From contig OY821744.1 of the NCBI GenBank assembly GCA_963682055.1, forward strand, positions 33,394,967-33,458,966: 64,000 nucleotides of DNA, read 5' to 3'. Source of the DNA: Primula veris (taxonomy: Eukaryota > Streptophyta > Magnoliopsida > Ericales > Primulaceae). The notes beneath the pieces are model-generated. The model did no database searches. It saw only the letters and a program-made list of their open reading frames with translations, and was not told the origin of the DNA. Numbering within the stretch: the first letter of the stretch is position 1; every line of letters starts with the position of its first letter. The position numbers and the translations under genes were made by a program. Positions 1-18,800 of the stretch are shown in pieces.

Positions 1-54
1 TTTATTGGTGTATTATTTCAAAATTATTTAATAATTAGTCCAATTCTATCTACT

Positions 55-427
55 AACCAATAAAAAAAAAGGAAAAAACACGAAAAATTCTAAAAAATAA
101 CAAAAATGGAAAAAAAATAAAAATAAAATCCGAAAAATCTAAAAAATCCAAGAAAATTTGAAAAGGCCAAAATCCAATTAACCAATAAAAATATAAATAA
201 ATAGGAAAAAATCTAAAAAATAAAAAAAAAATGGAAAAAATAAAACAAAAAATTCTGAAAAATCTAAAAAACCCAAGAAAATTTGAAAAAGCTAAAATCT
301 AATTAACCAATAAAAATATAAATAAATAGGAAAAAATCTAAAAAATAACAAAAAAATGGAAAAAATAAAACAAAAAATTCCGAAAAATCTAAAAAAACCC
401 AAGAAAATTTGAAAAAGCTAAAAAAAG
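55..427. repeat. Three tandem copies of a 125-bp A-rich unit
   Basis: Each unit begins with aaccaataaa (about 55, 180 and 305) and ends in a stretch containing aagaaaatttgaaaa. The spacing is 125 bp both times. Units two and three are closely similar; unit one is more diverged. The 54 bases before the first unit do not match it, so the array appears to start inside the window. No coding content was seen. Confidence 0.8.
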
Positions 428-1187
428 TCAATAATATCTTCTATACTTATAATTTTATGAGTTTATATGTTGAAAAATTATAAGTTATTATAAGTGACGT
501 ATATGAAATAAAATATGTGTTTAGGTTAAGTTTTCTATACATGTTGACGAAGTTCCTTTCAGAAAAGTAGACGAAATTTTAGCTTTTTTTCCCGTCAAAA
601 TAATTGTGATTTTAATCACTAATGTTTTTAAACTTTCACGAACTTATTCATTTTTGTGACTTTTAGTTAATTTTTGTGACTTTTAGTTAGTTTTTGATGT
701 TTTTCATCTTAAAATATTTTGTTTAAACTATGAACAATGTTTATTTATTTATGCATCGAATTTGTCTAATTTAAATAACTAATAGATTTTTTAATTTCAA
801 TAGAATTCCCATGAGAAACCTTTGACGGACCAAACACCCGTAAATAAAATCCAAACAAAAGTTTGCACCGTAAAATTTTACCCGAAAAATATTTTCCCTC
901 CGTAAATATTTTACTACGAAACAAACAGAGCCTTAAGCAAAAAAAATGCAAAAGTTTAGCTTAAAAGCTGGAAGCAAACAAGCCCAGGAAAGAGAAGAGG
1001 CGTATACACGGTATAAACTTTTCAGGCAACAACCACTTTGATATATTTAAGACCAAATGAGATGAATTTACACGGGGCCAACAAGTCCGAGTTAGAAACG
1101 GAAATTGCTGTAAATACACAAATTGTGTTTGAGGGATGATACATTTCCAATATACAAGAAAACAACAAATAAAATAGAGTTTTTTGC
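428..1187. other. AT-rich spacer downstream of the kinase gene
   Basis: This is AT-rich, non-coding sequence. It has a short direct repeat of tttttgtgacttttagtta near 652-690. At about 820-935 it carries 'gaccaaacacccg' and 'cgaaacaaacagagcc', which resemble ends of hAT-like MITEs seen elsewhere in the window. The 3' UTR of the casein kinase gene probably lies in the last few hundred bases. I see no gene here. Confidence 0.5.
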
Positions 1188-7734
<6,547 letters not shown>

Positions 7735-7740
7735 GTTCTT

Positions 7741-8075
7741 ATAATAAAGCAGCTGCCTTTTTCCAACTTAAATCACCAAAATTGGCTAATTTCCCACAAT
7801 CAGCTTTCAAATAAATCAAAAATTAACGAGGTTTCGCAAAATCTTAAAATTCCCTAATTTGACCTAATTGAAAAAATAAAAACTTTCTCCAGCTACAAAA
7901 TCTGATAATAATAATAAAGCAGCTACCTTTTTCCAAATGAAATCACCAAAATTGGCTAATTTTTCACAAACAAATAAAAAACAGACCGAGGTCTCGCAAG
8001 ATCGTAAAATTCCCTAATTTGATCTAATTGAAAAAACAAAAACCTTATCCAGCTAAAAAATATGATGAAAATCAA
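7741..8075. repeat. Imperfect 170-bp tandem duplication upstream of the kinase start codon
   Basis: Copy one starts 'ataataaagcagctgccttt' at 7741 and copy two 'ataataaagcagctaccttt' at 7911, an offset of exactly 170 bp. Similarity continues through 'ccctaatttga.ctaattgaaaaaa' to about 8075. The first copy begins only 6 bp beyond the ATG (the A is at 7734 on the minus strand), so the duplication covers the presumed 5' leader or a 5' UTR intron and the proximal promoter. Confidence 0.85.
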
Positions 8076-8523
8076 GCCTTAATTTTACATAATTAATATA
8101 ATCACACAAATCTCAATTCCATAACAATTAAAACCCTTTTTTTGCAGAATCAGCGTGTGACAAAAAAATGATAAATAGAGTAGCTATTAATTGTTGGATT
8201 TTAATATAAAAAAAATGGAAAATTAGAGGAAAAAGTGAAGCCAATAATAAAAAGGGGTCACAGCGATGAGACCGAGATAATTGGGATATGAGAGAGAGAG
8301 AGAGAAAGAGAGAGATGGTTTTATTTTTATATCAAATTTGCAACAAATAGAATAAATATTTTGATTTAAAAAAGAATAAAGATGTATTGGAGGATTATAT
8401 ATACTTTTTTTTTAAAAAAATAAAATTTAAAGGCTTAGACGAAAACATGTCGTCTAATGTCTATCTAATCTTAAATAATATATTCATCTTTTCTTAAATA
8501 ATATATTCATTTTTTCGAAAACC
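8076..8523. promoter_or_regulatory. Probable promoter/leader region of the kinase gene with a GA tract
   Basis: This is AT-rich sequence upstream of the minus-strand gene with a (GA)n tract at about 8288-8314 (CT-rich on the coding strand). CT-rich stretches of this kind are common in plant 5' leaders. No TATA box or start site could be fixed with confidence. Confidence 0.35.
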
Positions 8524-8862
8524 GTGATATTTAATGATTTGAAACAATTTTAATAAAAACTTAAAAAAAATATTAAAAAATTAAAATTTTTAAACAAAAT
8601 GTATTTTTTAATTAAAATGTAAACTTTTGAGTATAATTTTATTATATTTAAACTAATAAAAAGTTTTTTTTTAAATTACTAAAAAATGAAAGCGGACGAA
8701 ACAATTTCGGTAAAAACTTAAAAAAAATATTAAAAAATTAAAATTTTTAAACAAAATGTATTTTTTAATTAAAATGTGAGCTTTTTAGTATAATTTTATT
8801 ATATTTAAACTAATAAAAAGTTATTTTTTTTAAAAAAAATTACTAAAAAATGAAAGCGGACA
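8524..8862. repeat. Tandem duplication of a ~170-bp AT-rich unit
   Basis: The stretch 'aaaaacttaaaaaaaatat' followed by 'aatgtattttttaattaaaatgt' occurs near 8556 and again near 8722. Each copy ends with 'aaaaaatgaaagcgga'. The units are almost identical. A 'gggacggagggaat' motif just downstream (about 8906-8920) looks like a Stowaway or related terminus, so this may be the inside of a decayed mobile element. Confidence 0.7.
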
Positions 8863-8929
8863 CTTATTTTGGAAAGTACCAAAAATAAATACGATACACT
8901 TATTTCGGGACGGAGGGAATAGTGTTTTA

Positions 8930-11000
8930 GAATTCAAACCTGTGAGCTTAGTATTTCATTTAATTGTCGTCTCGGTTGTTTTTTAGAATACTGAATATAC
9001 AATACTTATTACTTATCTTCTGATTTTCAATATTATTTGTTTATGTTTAAAATATTTTGTTTAATTTATAAGATAGTGGCATGTTTATAATTTATATCAA
9101 TGGAGGGATGCGCAGATCAAACCTAAACAAGTTTTCTACTTTGTGTTTTCATCTCTAGCGGTGAGTAGATACATTCTACGGTTGTGTCAGTTTATCTTTT
9201 TTATATTTTGTTAGTCGAACGGCTGCGAGAAGTCTCGCCCCTTAGCCATACATACACCCATGCAGATATGCTTGACTAATCTATGTTCAAATGTTGACAA
9301 TATTCAATCAACAAACTATTCATTATATTATTGTTCCCTTCGCAACTAATTATAATATAACGCTATTAAGTCTTAATTAAAGTCCCAAATTATACAAAAG
9401 TACATCAAACTATAATAATAATAAATAAAAAATGTCAAAATTCAAGCCGTGATTTAAGAAATATCATAGCATTTAATGGTAATGCTCGAGACCTACAATA
9501 ATTTTAAATTCAAATCCGTATTTACCCAATATATTCATCTAATTTAGATTTGTAGTCACCGTAGCGTTTAACATTTAACAATATAAAACAGGTTTAACTA
9601 ATATTATAACCATAACAATGGCATTTTTTGGTCTATCTTATAAGTTCAAAAGCCTATTTTATTAACAGTGAAAAAGTATAATTATTAATACAACTATAAG
9701 TATCTATAAGCTTATCTAGTAAAACGTTTAAAAATTATACAGTGATTGATGAAAAGTAAGTGATAGTAGTGTAATATTATTGAAAATTATACTTATTTAG
9801 AACTAAAAACACGAAACTATTAACTTAGACATAAGTATACTTTTTCATGTCTTGAAAACACAAATAATTACTTTCCATACTTTTACGGGTCAGCTAAACA
9901 TCGTTCTTACTTTTCCGTACTTATAAGTACAAATTAAATATTGTCACCAAATTGTAAATTTTTTAAGTATGGCCACCAAATTGTACAAAATTTTAAAAGT
10001 GAAAAATCGGTCGTGTACTCGTGTTACCGGTTACTAAAAATCTACGTTTACCGTAAATCTTCCATGCGAAGTATATTTTATATTACGTTCCCAACTTGCA
10101 ATACATATATACTCCTCCTACTAGATTATAAGTCACGCCAAATTTTTAATGTCAAATAACTCGTATCTATTTTTTTTTTTAATTTTACAATTGGCCTTGT
10201 TTGGTTGTCATGACAAGTATACTTATTTACTTACTTTTACTTTTACTTATTTTGCTTGTTTGGTTTGCACAAAAATAAATATGCTTAAGTAAAAGTAAAC
10301 CATTAAGTATACTTTTGACATATTTTATTTTTACTTATATTTAGTTTGTTTGGATGTCATCTCATAAGTATACTTTTGGTGAAAAGTAAATGTCTATAAA
10401 TAGACTTTTTAAAAGTAAATTTGATGATACTTTTACTAGTAAGTAAAATACTGCTACTGTTTATATATGTTATATGATAAACCTATTTCAGTATTGAATC
10501 CAACTTGTTGAACCTGAATGTACAAAATATGTTATATTACTCAAGTTTTCATAACCAGATTAAAATTTAGGTTTTAATCTGAATGTGCAGTTCAAAACCT
10601 AGTTCCTATCATCATTATATTTTTTTAATTTTGTATTTTTTAATCTTTAAACAATGAAATGTTTTTTTGCTAGTTAATTATTTTGCTTTATTCTATTAAT
10701 CGAAATAAACAATTCATTTTCAGTCAAAAAGTAAAAGTAAATATATTTTACCAAACAACATTTTTAATGAAAAGTATACTTTTACGGTGTTCACCAAATA
10801 GCATTTACTTACTAAAAAGTAAATATAAAAAATATATTTTTAAACCCAGTTATAAAAAATATACAAAGACGAGAACATTATATCAAGTAAATTAAACATT
10901 TTAACAATGTATATAAATTTTAAAATTGTTTGTTTCGTGAATTTAGTTATTACATGTAAAAATCCGGTCAAACATGGAGGGAGTATTATATATTTTAGAG
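8930..11000. other. Divergent intergenic spacer, no gene seen
   Basis: AT-rich DNA with no supported frame. At about 10195-10815 there is a repeat-rich patch: 'ttggccttgtttggttgtcatg' at one side and several 'aaagtaaa/tacttttac' repeats in both orientations, ending near 'ttcaccaaatagcatttac', probably a hAT-like MITE. 'catggagggagtattatat' near 10974 resembles a Stowaway terminus. Confidence 0.4.
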
Positions 11001-11023
11001 AGAGAGAAAGAGAGAGAGAGAGA
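10997..11023. repeat. (GA)n microsatellite
   Basis: A run of gagagaga interrupted once, about 27 bp long, in the spacer upstream of the CSB gene. Confidence 0.8.
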
Positions 11024-11422
11024 TTCATGGTTATTTCCCGATCAAAACTTAAATAATCGCATCTTAATCTTTTATTAAATAAACGATAAGGTATGATTCG
11101 AGCTCTATGTTAGGGCTTTTGTTACATTGTTATAATTATAGTCATGTGTTACGATTATTTATCTACTTATTTTAATCACAACTGGTTTAATTCCCGTTAT
11201 TTAATTCCAATTCTAAAGCTAGGGTTTGGTTTCTGTTTTGGTTTTATGTTAGGGATTATATTATAATTCGCGATATTCTGTTTTTTTTGTAATTGTAAAG
11301 TGAGGGCTTGGTTTAGCTTTCGGTTTTGGTTTGTGTAGTTAGGGTTATTAAAGCTACTTTTATTTGCTTTTAATATCTTAATTTGTAAGAAAAACTATTA
11401 ACTATTCACTTAGTTAAGCAGT

Positions 11423-12235
11423 GTTTCAAAAGAAATTCCGATGACAATTAGAAATTTGTCGTCGTAATTTACGATATTGCCATTTTCACCTCGTCACGTA
11501 TTTACTTGAGTAAGCACTATATGATTGTCCTGGTTAATGCCTATTATTAGTTTGTAGTGATTGTTATTGCTACTTTGTTTTGGTTGTTAATTATTTTTTA
11601 ATGTTTTGTGAAATAATATGTTTTAGGCATTTAGCTGCTTTTTGGGCCGATTTGTGTGCTCGGTAAGGCTTTTCCAAGCCTTTATTTAAATTATACTTTA
11701 AAGCGAAATCTTATTGTAATTTTGAAAAATAGGCACAAGCCTATAGTAACTTGAAGCTATCTTATGGCTTTAAGGTCTAAATTTATAAATTTACAAATTC
11801 ACGGAATATGGTTCTGTTAAAAAAAAAACAGGACTTGATAGTAGTGATGAAATTAACAAAATTTCAAAAGAAATACCAATGACAAGCGTTTTACAGTTAC
11901 AAGCCTGTTGCTGCAATTTACAATTTTGCCATTTCCACATCGTCACGATCTACATTCACAAGCACTATATGATTGTCGTTGTCCTGATTTATGGCTATTG
12001 TTCGTTTGTTTCTAGCTTAATGTGTTGAACTTGGTGGCGATTTTTACATTATACTTTGTTTTGGTTGCAATTGTTTCTTACGTTTCGTAAAAGTCTAGGG
12101 ATTAGACGTTTAGCTGCTTTTTTGGGCTGATTGTTTCTTCGATAGGCCTATTCAAGGCCTCCTATATTCTACATTAGAGAAAAATCTTATGGTATTTTCG
12201 GAAAAAAGAAGAACAAGACGATAGTAAACTTACTT
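11423..12235. repeat. Diverged ~435-bp tandem duplication upstream of the CSB gene
   Basis: Landmarks recur in order with an offset of about 435 bp. They are 'tttcaaaagaaat.cc.atgacaa', 'catcgtcacg/cctcgtcacg', 'aagcactatatgattgtc', 'actttgttttggttg' and 'tttagctgctttttgggc', plus the tail 'aaatcttat.gtaattttg'. The two copies are clearly related but diverged. No coding frame is present. The block lies within the presumed promoter or leader region of the gene starting at 12822. Confidence 0.75.
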
Positions 12236-12821
12236 ATTCATTTCTCAGTCTCAGTTATTTCCATTTAATGGTTTACTGTTATGTTGTTGTCTCAGCGTCT
12301 CCACACATTTACATAATTGGTGTCTTAATTTGCACCTCCTAGGTTGGCAATTTTTTCATTCTATTTGAGTAATCGGTAAGTATAAATTAGTAATGAACCT
12401 CGGTGTTAGGCAATTGGGGTCTGTTTGACAACAGATTATTTTAGCTGTTTTTTTGGATTTTTTTATTTTGAAAATTTCATATTATGTAGCTTTTAGAATG
12501 CATTTTTTTAGACTAAAAACCTAGAAAAGCTAAAAATAAAAAAATGGATTTTTAATGGTTTTTTGAAACAGAATTTTTAAAGCTGATTCTGGACCAGAAA
12601 TATTTTCCAAACACAGCCTTTGGCTTACAAAATTACGTGTCACACGATGTAGTTGACAATTACTCGTCCCCTCCAAAATTGCGCATTGTCACTTAAAAAT
12701 ATATAGTTATTGTGACATTATTATATATTTAAAATTACGGATGCATAATAGTCCCCGTTTTTTTTTGGTGCAAGGTGAAATAGTGTCTAGCTTGAATTTG
12801 GTCTGAGTAGTTGATACTGAA

Positions 12822-15800
12822 ATGGAAGCCGAAGAGGAAGATAGGGTCTTGCTTAGCAGTCTGGGTGTCACATCTGCAAATCCAGAAGACATCGAAAGAG
12901 ATATATTAGTAGAGGTTTGTACTTTAATTTCTTTTCAAACTGTTTGGAACTCATATTTTGCTGAGGAAACGGAATTCTTTATACTACGAAAACAATTTCT
13001 GTTGTTCAATCAGCCAAAGAAAAAGAAAAGGAAGGAAACTGCTCGTAAATTGTGTGGATGCAACATCAACCGAGATTAAACATAGTGTAAAAGTGGCTTT
13101 CATAAAGATATGTTTTTTTCCTTTTAAATTTTTTCCATCATATCCAAACTGACATTGAGAACATCATGGTCAGTAATTTATATTTCTCCAATTAAAATCA
13201 CTGTTCTTTATAGTCGTTGACAATTGTTTTTAGTGTTTAAGTGTCCTGCTTTGCTTTTGTAAAGTTCCAAATTTTGGGTGTTAATTACATTTTTTAGTCA
13301 GATAGTTTTAGCTGTGTATGCTTCCACCGTTTCACATTAGCCATCGTTGCTTGACGATAAATGTAAGGCCTTACTGAGATTCATTACTAAACTGCCAGTG
13401 CTTGACAAATACCATTATGGTCTAATTTCCTATGCAGTTCAGATTCTATTTTACTGGTATTTGGGAGATCTAATATATGCTTACTAGTTGCTCCTTTATT
13501 GGTGTGCTTGTACTAAATTATTACTCACAGTTATAAATGCAATTTTTGTATCATCAACACAAAACTGTATTTTAGATTCACTCTTTCACGGTTTCACCTT
13601 AGGAGTTCACGGATAGACGTTTGAAGTACAGTTTGATTGTGAGTTTGGTAGTTGGTGTAGTATTTACATGATCACTGTTTCGGATATGTTAGCTATTATC
13701 ATTAGTTTATCGAAAAAGTTTTTGAAGTCAAGCTTTTGACAATTGACAGGCGGCAAATAATGATGCGAAAGATGAAATTGACGAAAATAAAGATGAAAAA
13801 CATCTTCGCAATCCGAATGAAATATCATCTACCAACCACGATGAGCTTTTAAATAAATTGAGTGCAGTGGAAGTTGAAATAAAAGCAGTTGCATCTAGTA
13901 TTAAGCATGTCAAGGACTTCGCAAGAAACGAAAAGTTTAGCTCTGATGACTATGATGGCAATGATAAAGAAACCACTGACAGTGACAAAGAAATCCCTGA
14001 CAGTGGTTTAACTCTTCAACATGCCCTAGCAGCTGATAGATTAAGAAGCCTTAAGAAAACTAAAGTTCAACTTGAGAAAGAAATCTCGGTTTTGTGCAAG
14101 GATGATCCTTCCACGAGTAAAAAACATGAAAACCTTATGAAGGATCTCGTGAAAGAAGAGCCGAAGCGCAAGTTAAAATCAAAAGAAGCCCAACCTTCAA
14201 AGAAGCCTCAGAAGAAGCGTCAAAAGATTGTCTCATTTGACGATGATGACAATTTTGATGCAGTTTTGAATGCTGCCTCCACTGGATTTGTGGAAACCGT
14301 ATGTTAATCCTAAATTAAGACTTTTTAGTGGTTTGTTGCAGCTTATGAAGGTCACCTTTTTTGCTTATTTTGGTAAAAAGCTAGTCTGCATTTGTTTGAC
14401 CAGCTTAAAAGCTGTGCATTTCTATATTTTTTTGTCTAAAATATCTAGAAGCTTTAAGCTGGATGTACCCAGCTTTTCTCTGAAATAGAACTTTCCAGCT
14501 TATTTGCTCAATTAGGCTGCAGTTAAACAAGCCCAGATTCCCAGTATAAGATGGAAGAATCTTGTAATACCTGCTTTTAGTCGAACCAAAACTTAGACCA
14601 CTAGCTCAGAAGCTTGCACCGAATAATAAATAAATCAAACTCTCATGATAAATATATTTCGGTTTGTTTGCTTGCAGCTTTTAGGAAAATTAGCTGGATT
14701 TATTGAACTTGAGAAAAGAGCTAGGTTTATTTAGCTTATTTATTTGTAGCTCTTCAGAACAAAATAACAAAAAGCAGAGCTTCTTAAACTAACCAACTAA
14801 ATACACTATTTTTTAAGGAAAAAGCAAAAGACCTGAACTCAAAAGATGCGACGTAAACCGGTGTTACTGCCTCATCTTATATTGTTTTTATTACCTTTAT
14901 TTATTTATTTATTTATTTTCTTCTGGTAAAGTCTTTGTAAAATGCACTGAATATTATATTTTACGAGTTAGGAAAGAGATGAGCTGGTTCGGAAAGGAAT
15001 TTTAACCCCATTTCACAAGCTCAAGGGATTTGAGCGTCAGATTCAACAGCCAGGCACATCTAATAAACAAAATTTACACAATGAAGAGGAAAAAGATGAT
15101 GATTTTGCTTCCACAAGTATTAATAAAACTGTGCGGTCAATATCAGAAGCTGTCAAAAATCGCCCAACGACAAAGCTACTCAATCCAGATTCTCTTCCAA
15201 AACTCGAAACCCCTACTCGTCCTTTCCAAAGACTAGGGACACCATTGAAAATTGCAAAATCACCAGAAGAAGATAAGAGGAAAGGCACGAATAAGAAAAA
15301 GACAAGGCCATTACCTGGAAAAAAGTGGAGAAAGAAAGTTTATGCTGAAGACGAAGTTGTTGAGAAATCTGGTATGATATCATTTTACGTATCTGTTAGA
15401 TTTATTTATTTCATTTCTATAATGGACCATTGAAATATGTTGATCTTAAAGTATTTTCACTTCCCATTATTTATTGTTTTCCTTGACTCCTAAATATGAA
15501 GGTTAGTTACTTGTACATCGACGTATTATCAGTTTTTTTTATTTTGTACCCCAACATACAAAGCGTGACAGTTTGTATCCTTAACTAATGTTTTTGGGTT
15601 CTTACACTACATGGAATAAAAAAATGTAGTTTTGGGACTAAAACAGGAAAAATGTGATAGGTTACAATACATAACATAGAAAAATGGCTAGAATACTATA
15701 TAAAATATTTGGTTATTTTTCCATTTGATAAACTATGCGTACGGATTTGCTGAGAAATGAAATATCGAGTGTATCAATCACAAATTTTGTAGGCTGCTGT

Positions 15801-18800
15801 ATAATATCTAAATAAGATGATATGTAGATATACAAAACTGTAATTGCTCCAAATTTATGTTATGTTACTGAAAGATTGGCTGCTTACAACATTTTTAATA
15901 GATGAAAAGGTTGATGGAGTGACCTCTAGTAATGAGGAAGATGAAGAAGAAACTAACGGGACTGAAATTTGTTCTGTGACACTCGATGGTGGACTTAAAA
16001 TCCCAGAAAATGTTTTTGAAAAACTTTTCGATTATCAAAAAGTAGGTGTACAGTGGCTATGGGAACTTCATTGCCAAAGAGCAGGTGGGATTATTGGAGA
16101 TGAAATGGGTCTTGGTAAAACCATCCAGGTTTTATCCTTTCTCGGCGCGTTGCATTTTAGTAATATGTACAAACCGAGTATAATTATTTGCCCCGTTACA
16201 CTTTTACGTCAATGGAAAAGGGAAGCACAAAAGTGGTATCCAAACTTTCATGTGGAACTATTACACGATTCTGCTCAAGACCCTGTCAGTAAAAAAAGGA
16301 AAAAAACTGAGGACTCTGAAAGTGATTACGAAAGTGAATTTGACAGTGAGATTGAAGATAAAAAAAGGTCAAAAAGTTTTAGAAAATGGGATTTTTTGAT
16401 AAATCGTGTTTTGAAATCTCCGTCAGGGTTGTTGATTACGACGTATGAGCAGCTCCGTTTGGTCGGGGAGACATTACTAGACGTTGATTGGGGTTATGCG
16501 GTATTAGACGAAGGGCATCGTATACGCAATCCAAACGCGGAAGTTACATTAGTATGTAAGCAATTGCAGACTGTTCATCGAATAATAATGACTGGTGCAC
16601 CGATACAGAACAAGCTTAGTGAATTATGGTCATTATTTGATTTTGTGTTTCCTGGAAAATTGGGAGTGTTGCCTGTGTTTGAGTCAGAATTTGCAGTTCC
16701 TATTTCCGTCGGTGGTTATGCTAATGCTTCACCTTTGCAAGTATCCACTGCATACAGGTGTGTATAAGTGCAGTTCATTTTTTAATGAGTTGATTACAGA
16801 TGTTGTACATAAAACTTAAAAGTATCATCTGATTTTGATTAGCAGTTAGTACATGAACCTTACATTTCTTTTTTCTTAGCACTTAGTTTACCGAATGAAA
16901 AATACGCAAAAGTTTGGCTACTAATTAGTTAACAAAACCAATTGTTATAGAAAATTATTTCACATTTTACGCTTTTGTAAATATGATTGTTTGATTTTCC
17001 ACAAAGATAACGAAAATTTAGTTTAATTGTAACAATAGTAAAGTATTATGATTTCCCTAATATGTCCTTCATTGGAAATTTTAAAGATTATTTTTGTTGA
17101 TATACATGAAATTAAAGGAGGGTATGGAAGTAAAAAGTTTGCTCTTGCCCAACTCTCAACTTAAAATAAGCCTATAATCGGTACATACCAAAATGGAAGT
17201 TTAGGCTGGCCTATTTTTTAGGGACGGAGTGAGTAATTTTCATATGTTGGTGCACACATTTGAAGTATGTTAACGTACAAAAATGCAGTTTTGTCCTTTT
17301 TTGAATGACAACATGCACCTAAATTGTAGAATCTGTCTAAATGTTTGGTTTGTTTGACCCGGCAATCTAAATCTTCACTTTATTGTCATTCAATATTTTA
17401 TATGTATAAACAATATTATCTTGCAGGTGTGCAGTGGTTCTACGTGACTTAATTATGCCTTACCTACTACGTAGAATGAAAGCAGATGTAAATGCTCAGC
17501 TTCCAAAAAAGACCGAGCATGTCTTATTTTGCAGTTTAACAGAAGAACAACGATCAATTTACCGAGCATTTCTTGCTAGTACAGAGGTGGAACAGATCTT
17601 CGACGGGGGTCGGAACTCTCTGTACGGAATTGACGTCATGCGTAAAATCTGTAACCACCCTGATATTTTAGAGAGAGAACATGCTTCCAGCAATCCGGAT
17701 TACGGAAACCCTGAAAGAAGTGGGAAAATGAAAGTTGTTGAGCAAGTACTTAAGGTGTGGAAAGAACAAGGTCACCGCGTTCTTCTTTTTGCACAAACTC
17801 AGCAAATGCTTGAAATTCTTGAGAATTTTATGATTGATGCCGGGTATAATTACAGAAGAATGGATGGTTTAACTCCTGTTAGGCAAAGGATGGCGTTGAT
17901 TGACGAATTTAATGACTCGGGTGATGTATTTATATTCATTTTAACAACTAAAGTTGGTGGTTTGGGTACGAATTTGACTGGCGCAAATAGGGTAATAATC
18001 TTTGATCCTGATTGGAACCCTTCTACCGACATGCAGGTTCGTATTATCATTAAACTTATCTAAATAAGTTTTAGGTGAAGATGGTGCATTTTGTAGATCT
18101 ACAGGATTGTAATACTTTTGTACATCAAGCCTATCAGCTTTTTACAATCAGAATTAACACTTTAGATGCCAATCTGCATAAAATCAAAAAGTTAATTCAC
18201 CAACCTCACTACTTTTAAATTTAATTTTGTAGTACTGATCGTTCAATTTTGTGTAGATTGGTGCTAAAGGCGTAAGTCGTCAACATAATTAAACAGTTAA
18301 TGCATAATTAATGCTTTTGAGTTGAAATTGTGATGGTTTACTAGTTGTTTGATGTGTGGATTGGAATTTAAAATTTTAAATTGTGAAAGCTGAAGATGTA
18401 TGGTGTATTAATGTAAAAAGTTGATGCTTTATGTACTAAATAGTACTCATTTTTTTCTAAACCAAGAAGATAGTTTGACACGTTTGAGCTGGCATTTTGA
18501 GCAGGCAAGGGAACGTGCTTGGCGTATCGGCCAGACTAAGGACGTGACTGTGTATAGACTTATAACTCGTGGAACAATAGAAGAGAAAGTGTACCATCGA
18601 CAGATTTACAAACATTTTCTTACAAATAAAATATTGAAAAATCCACAGCAGAGAAGGTTCTTCAAAGCCCGAGATATGAAGGATCTCTTTACCCTTAATG
18701 AAGGTCAAGAAACTGGCTCTACTGAAACTTCTAATATATTCAGTCATTTATCTGGAGATGTAGATGCAGTTGGGACTTCCACAGATGGCCAGGATAAGAA

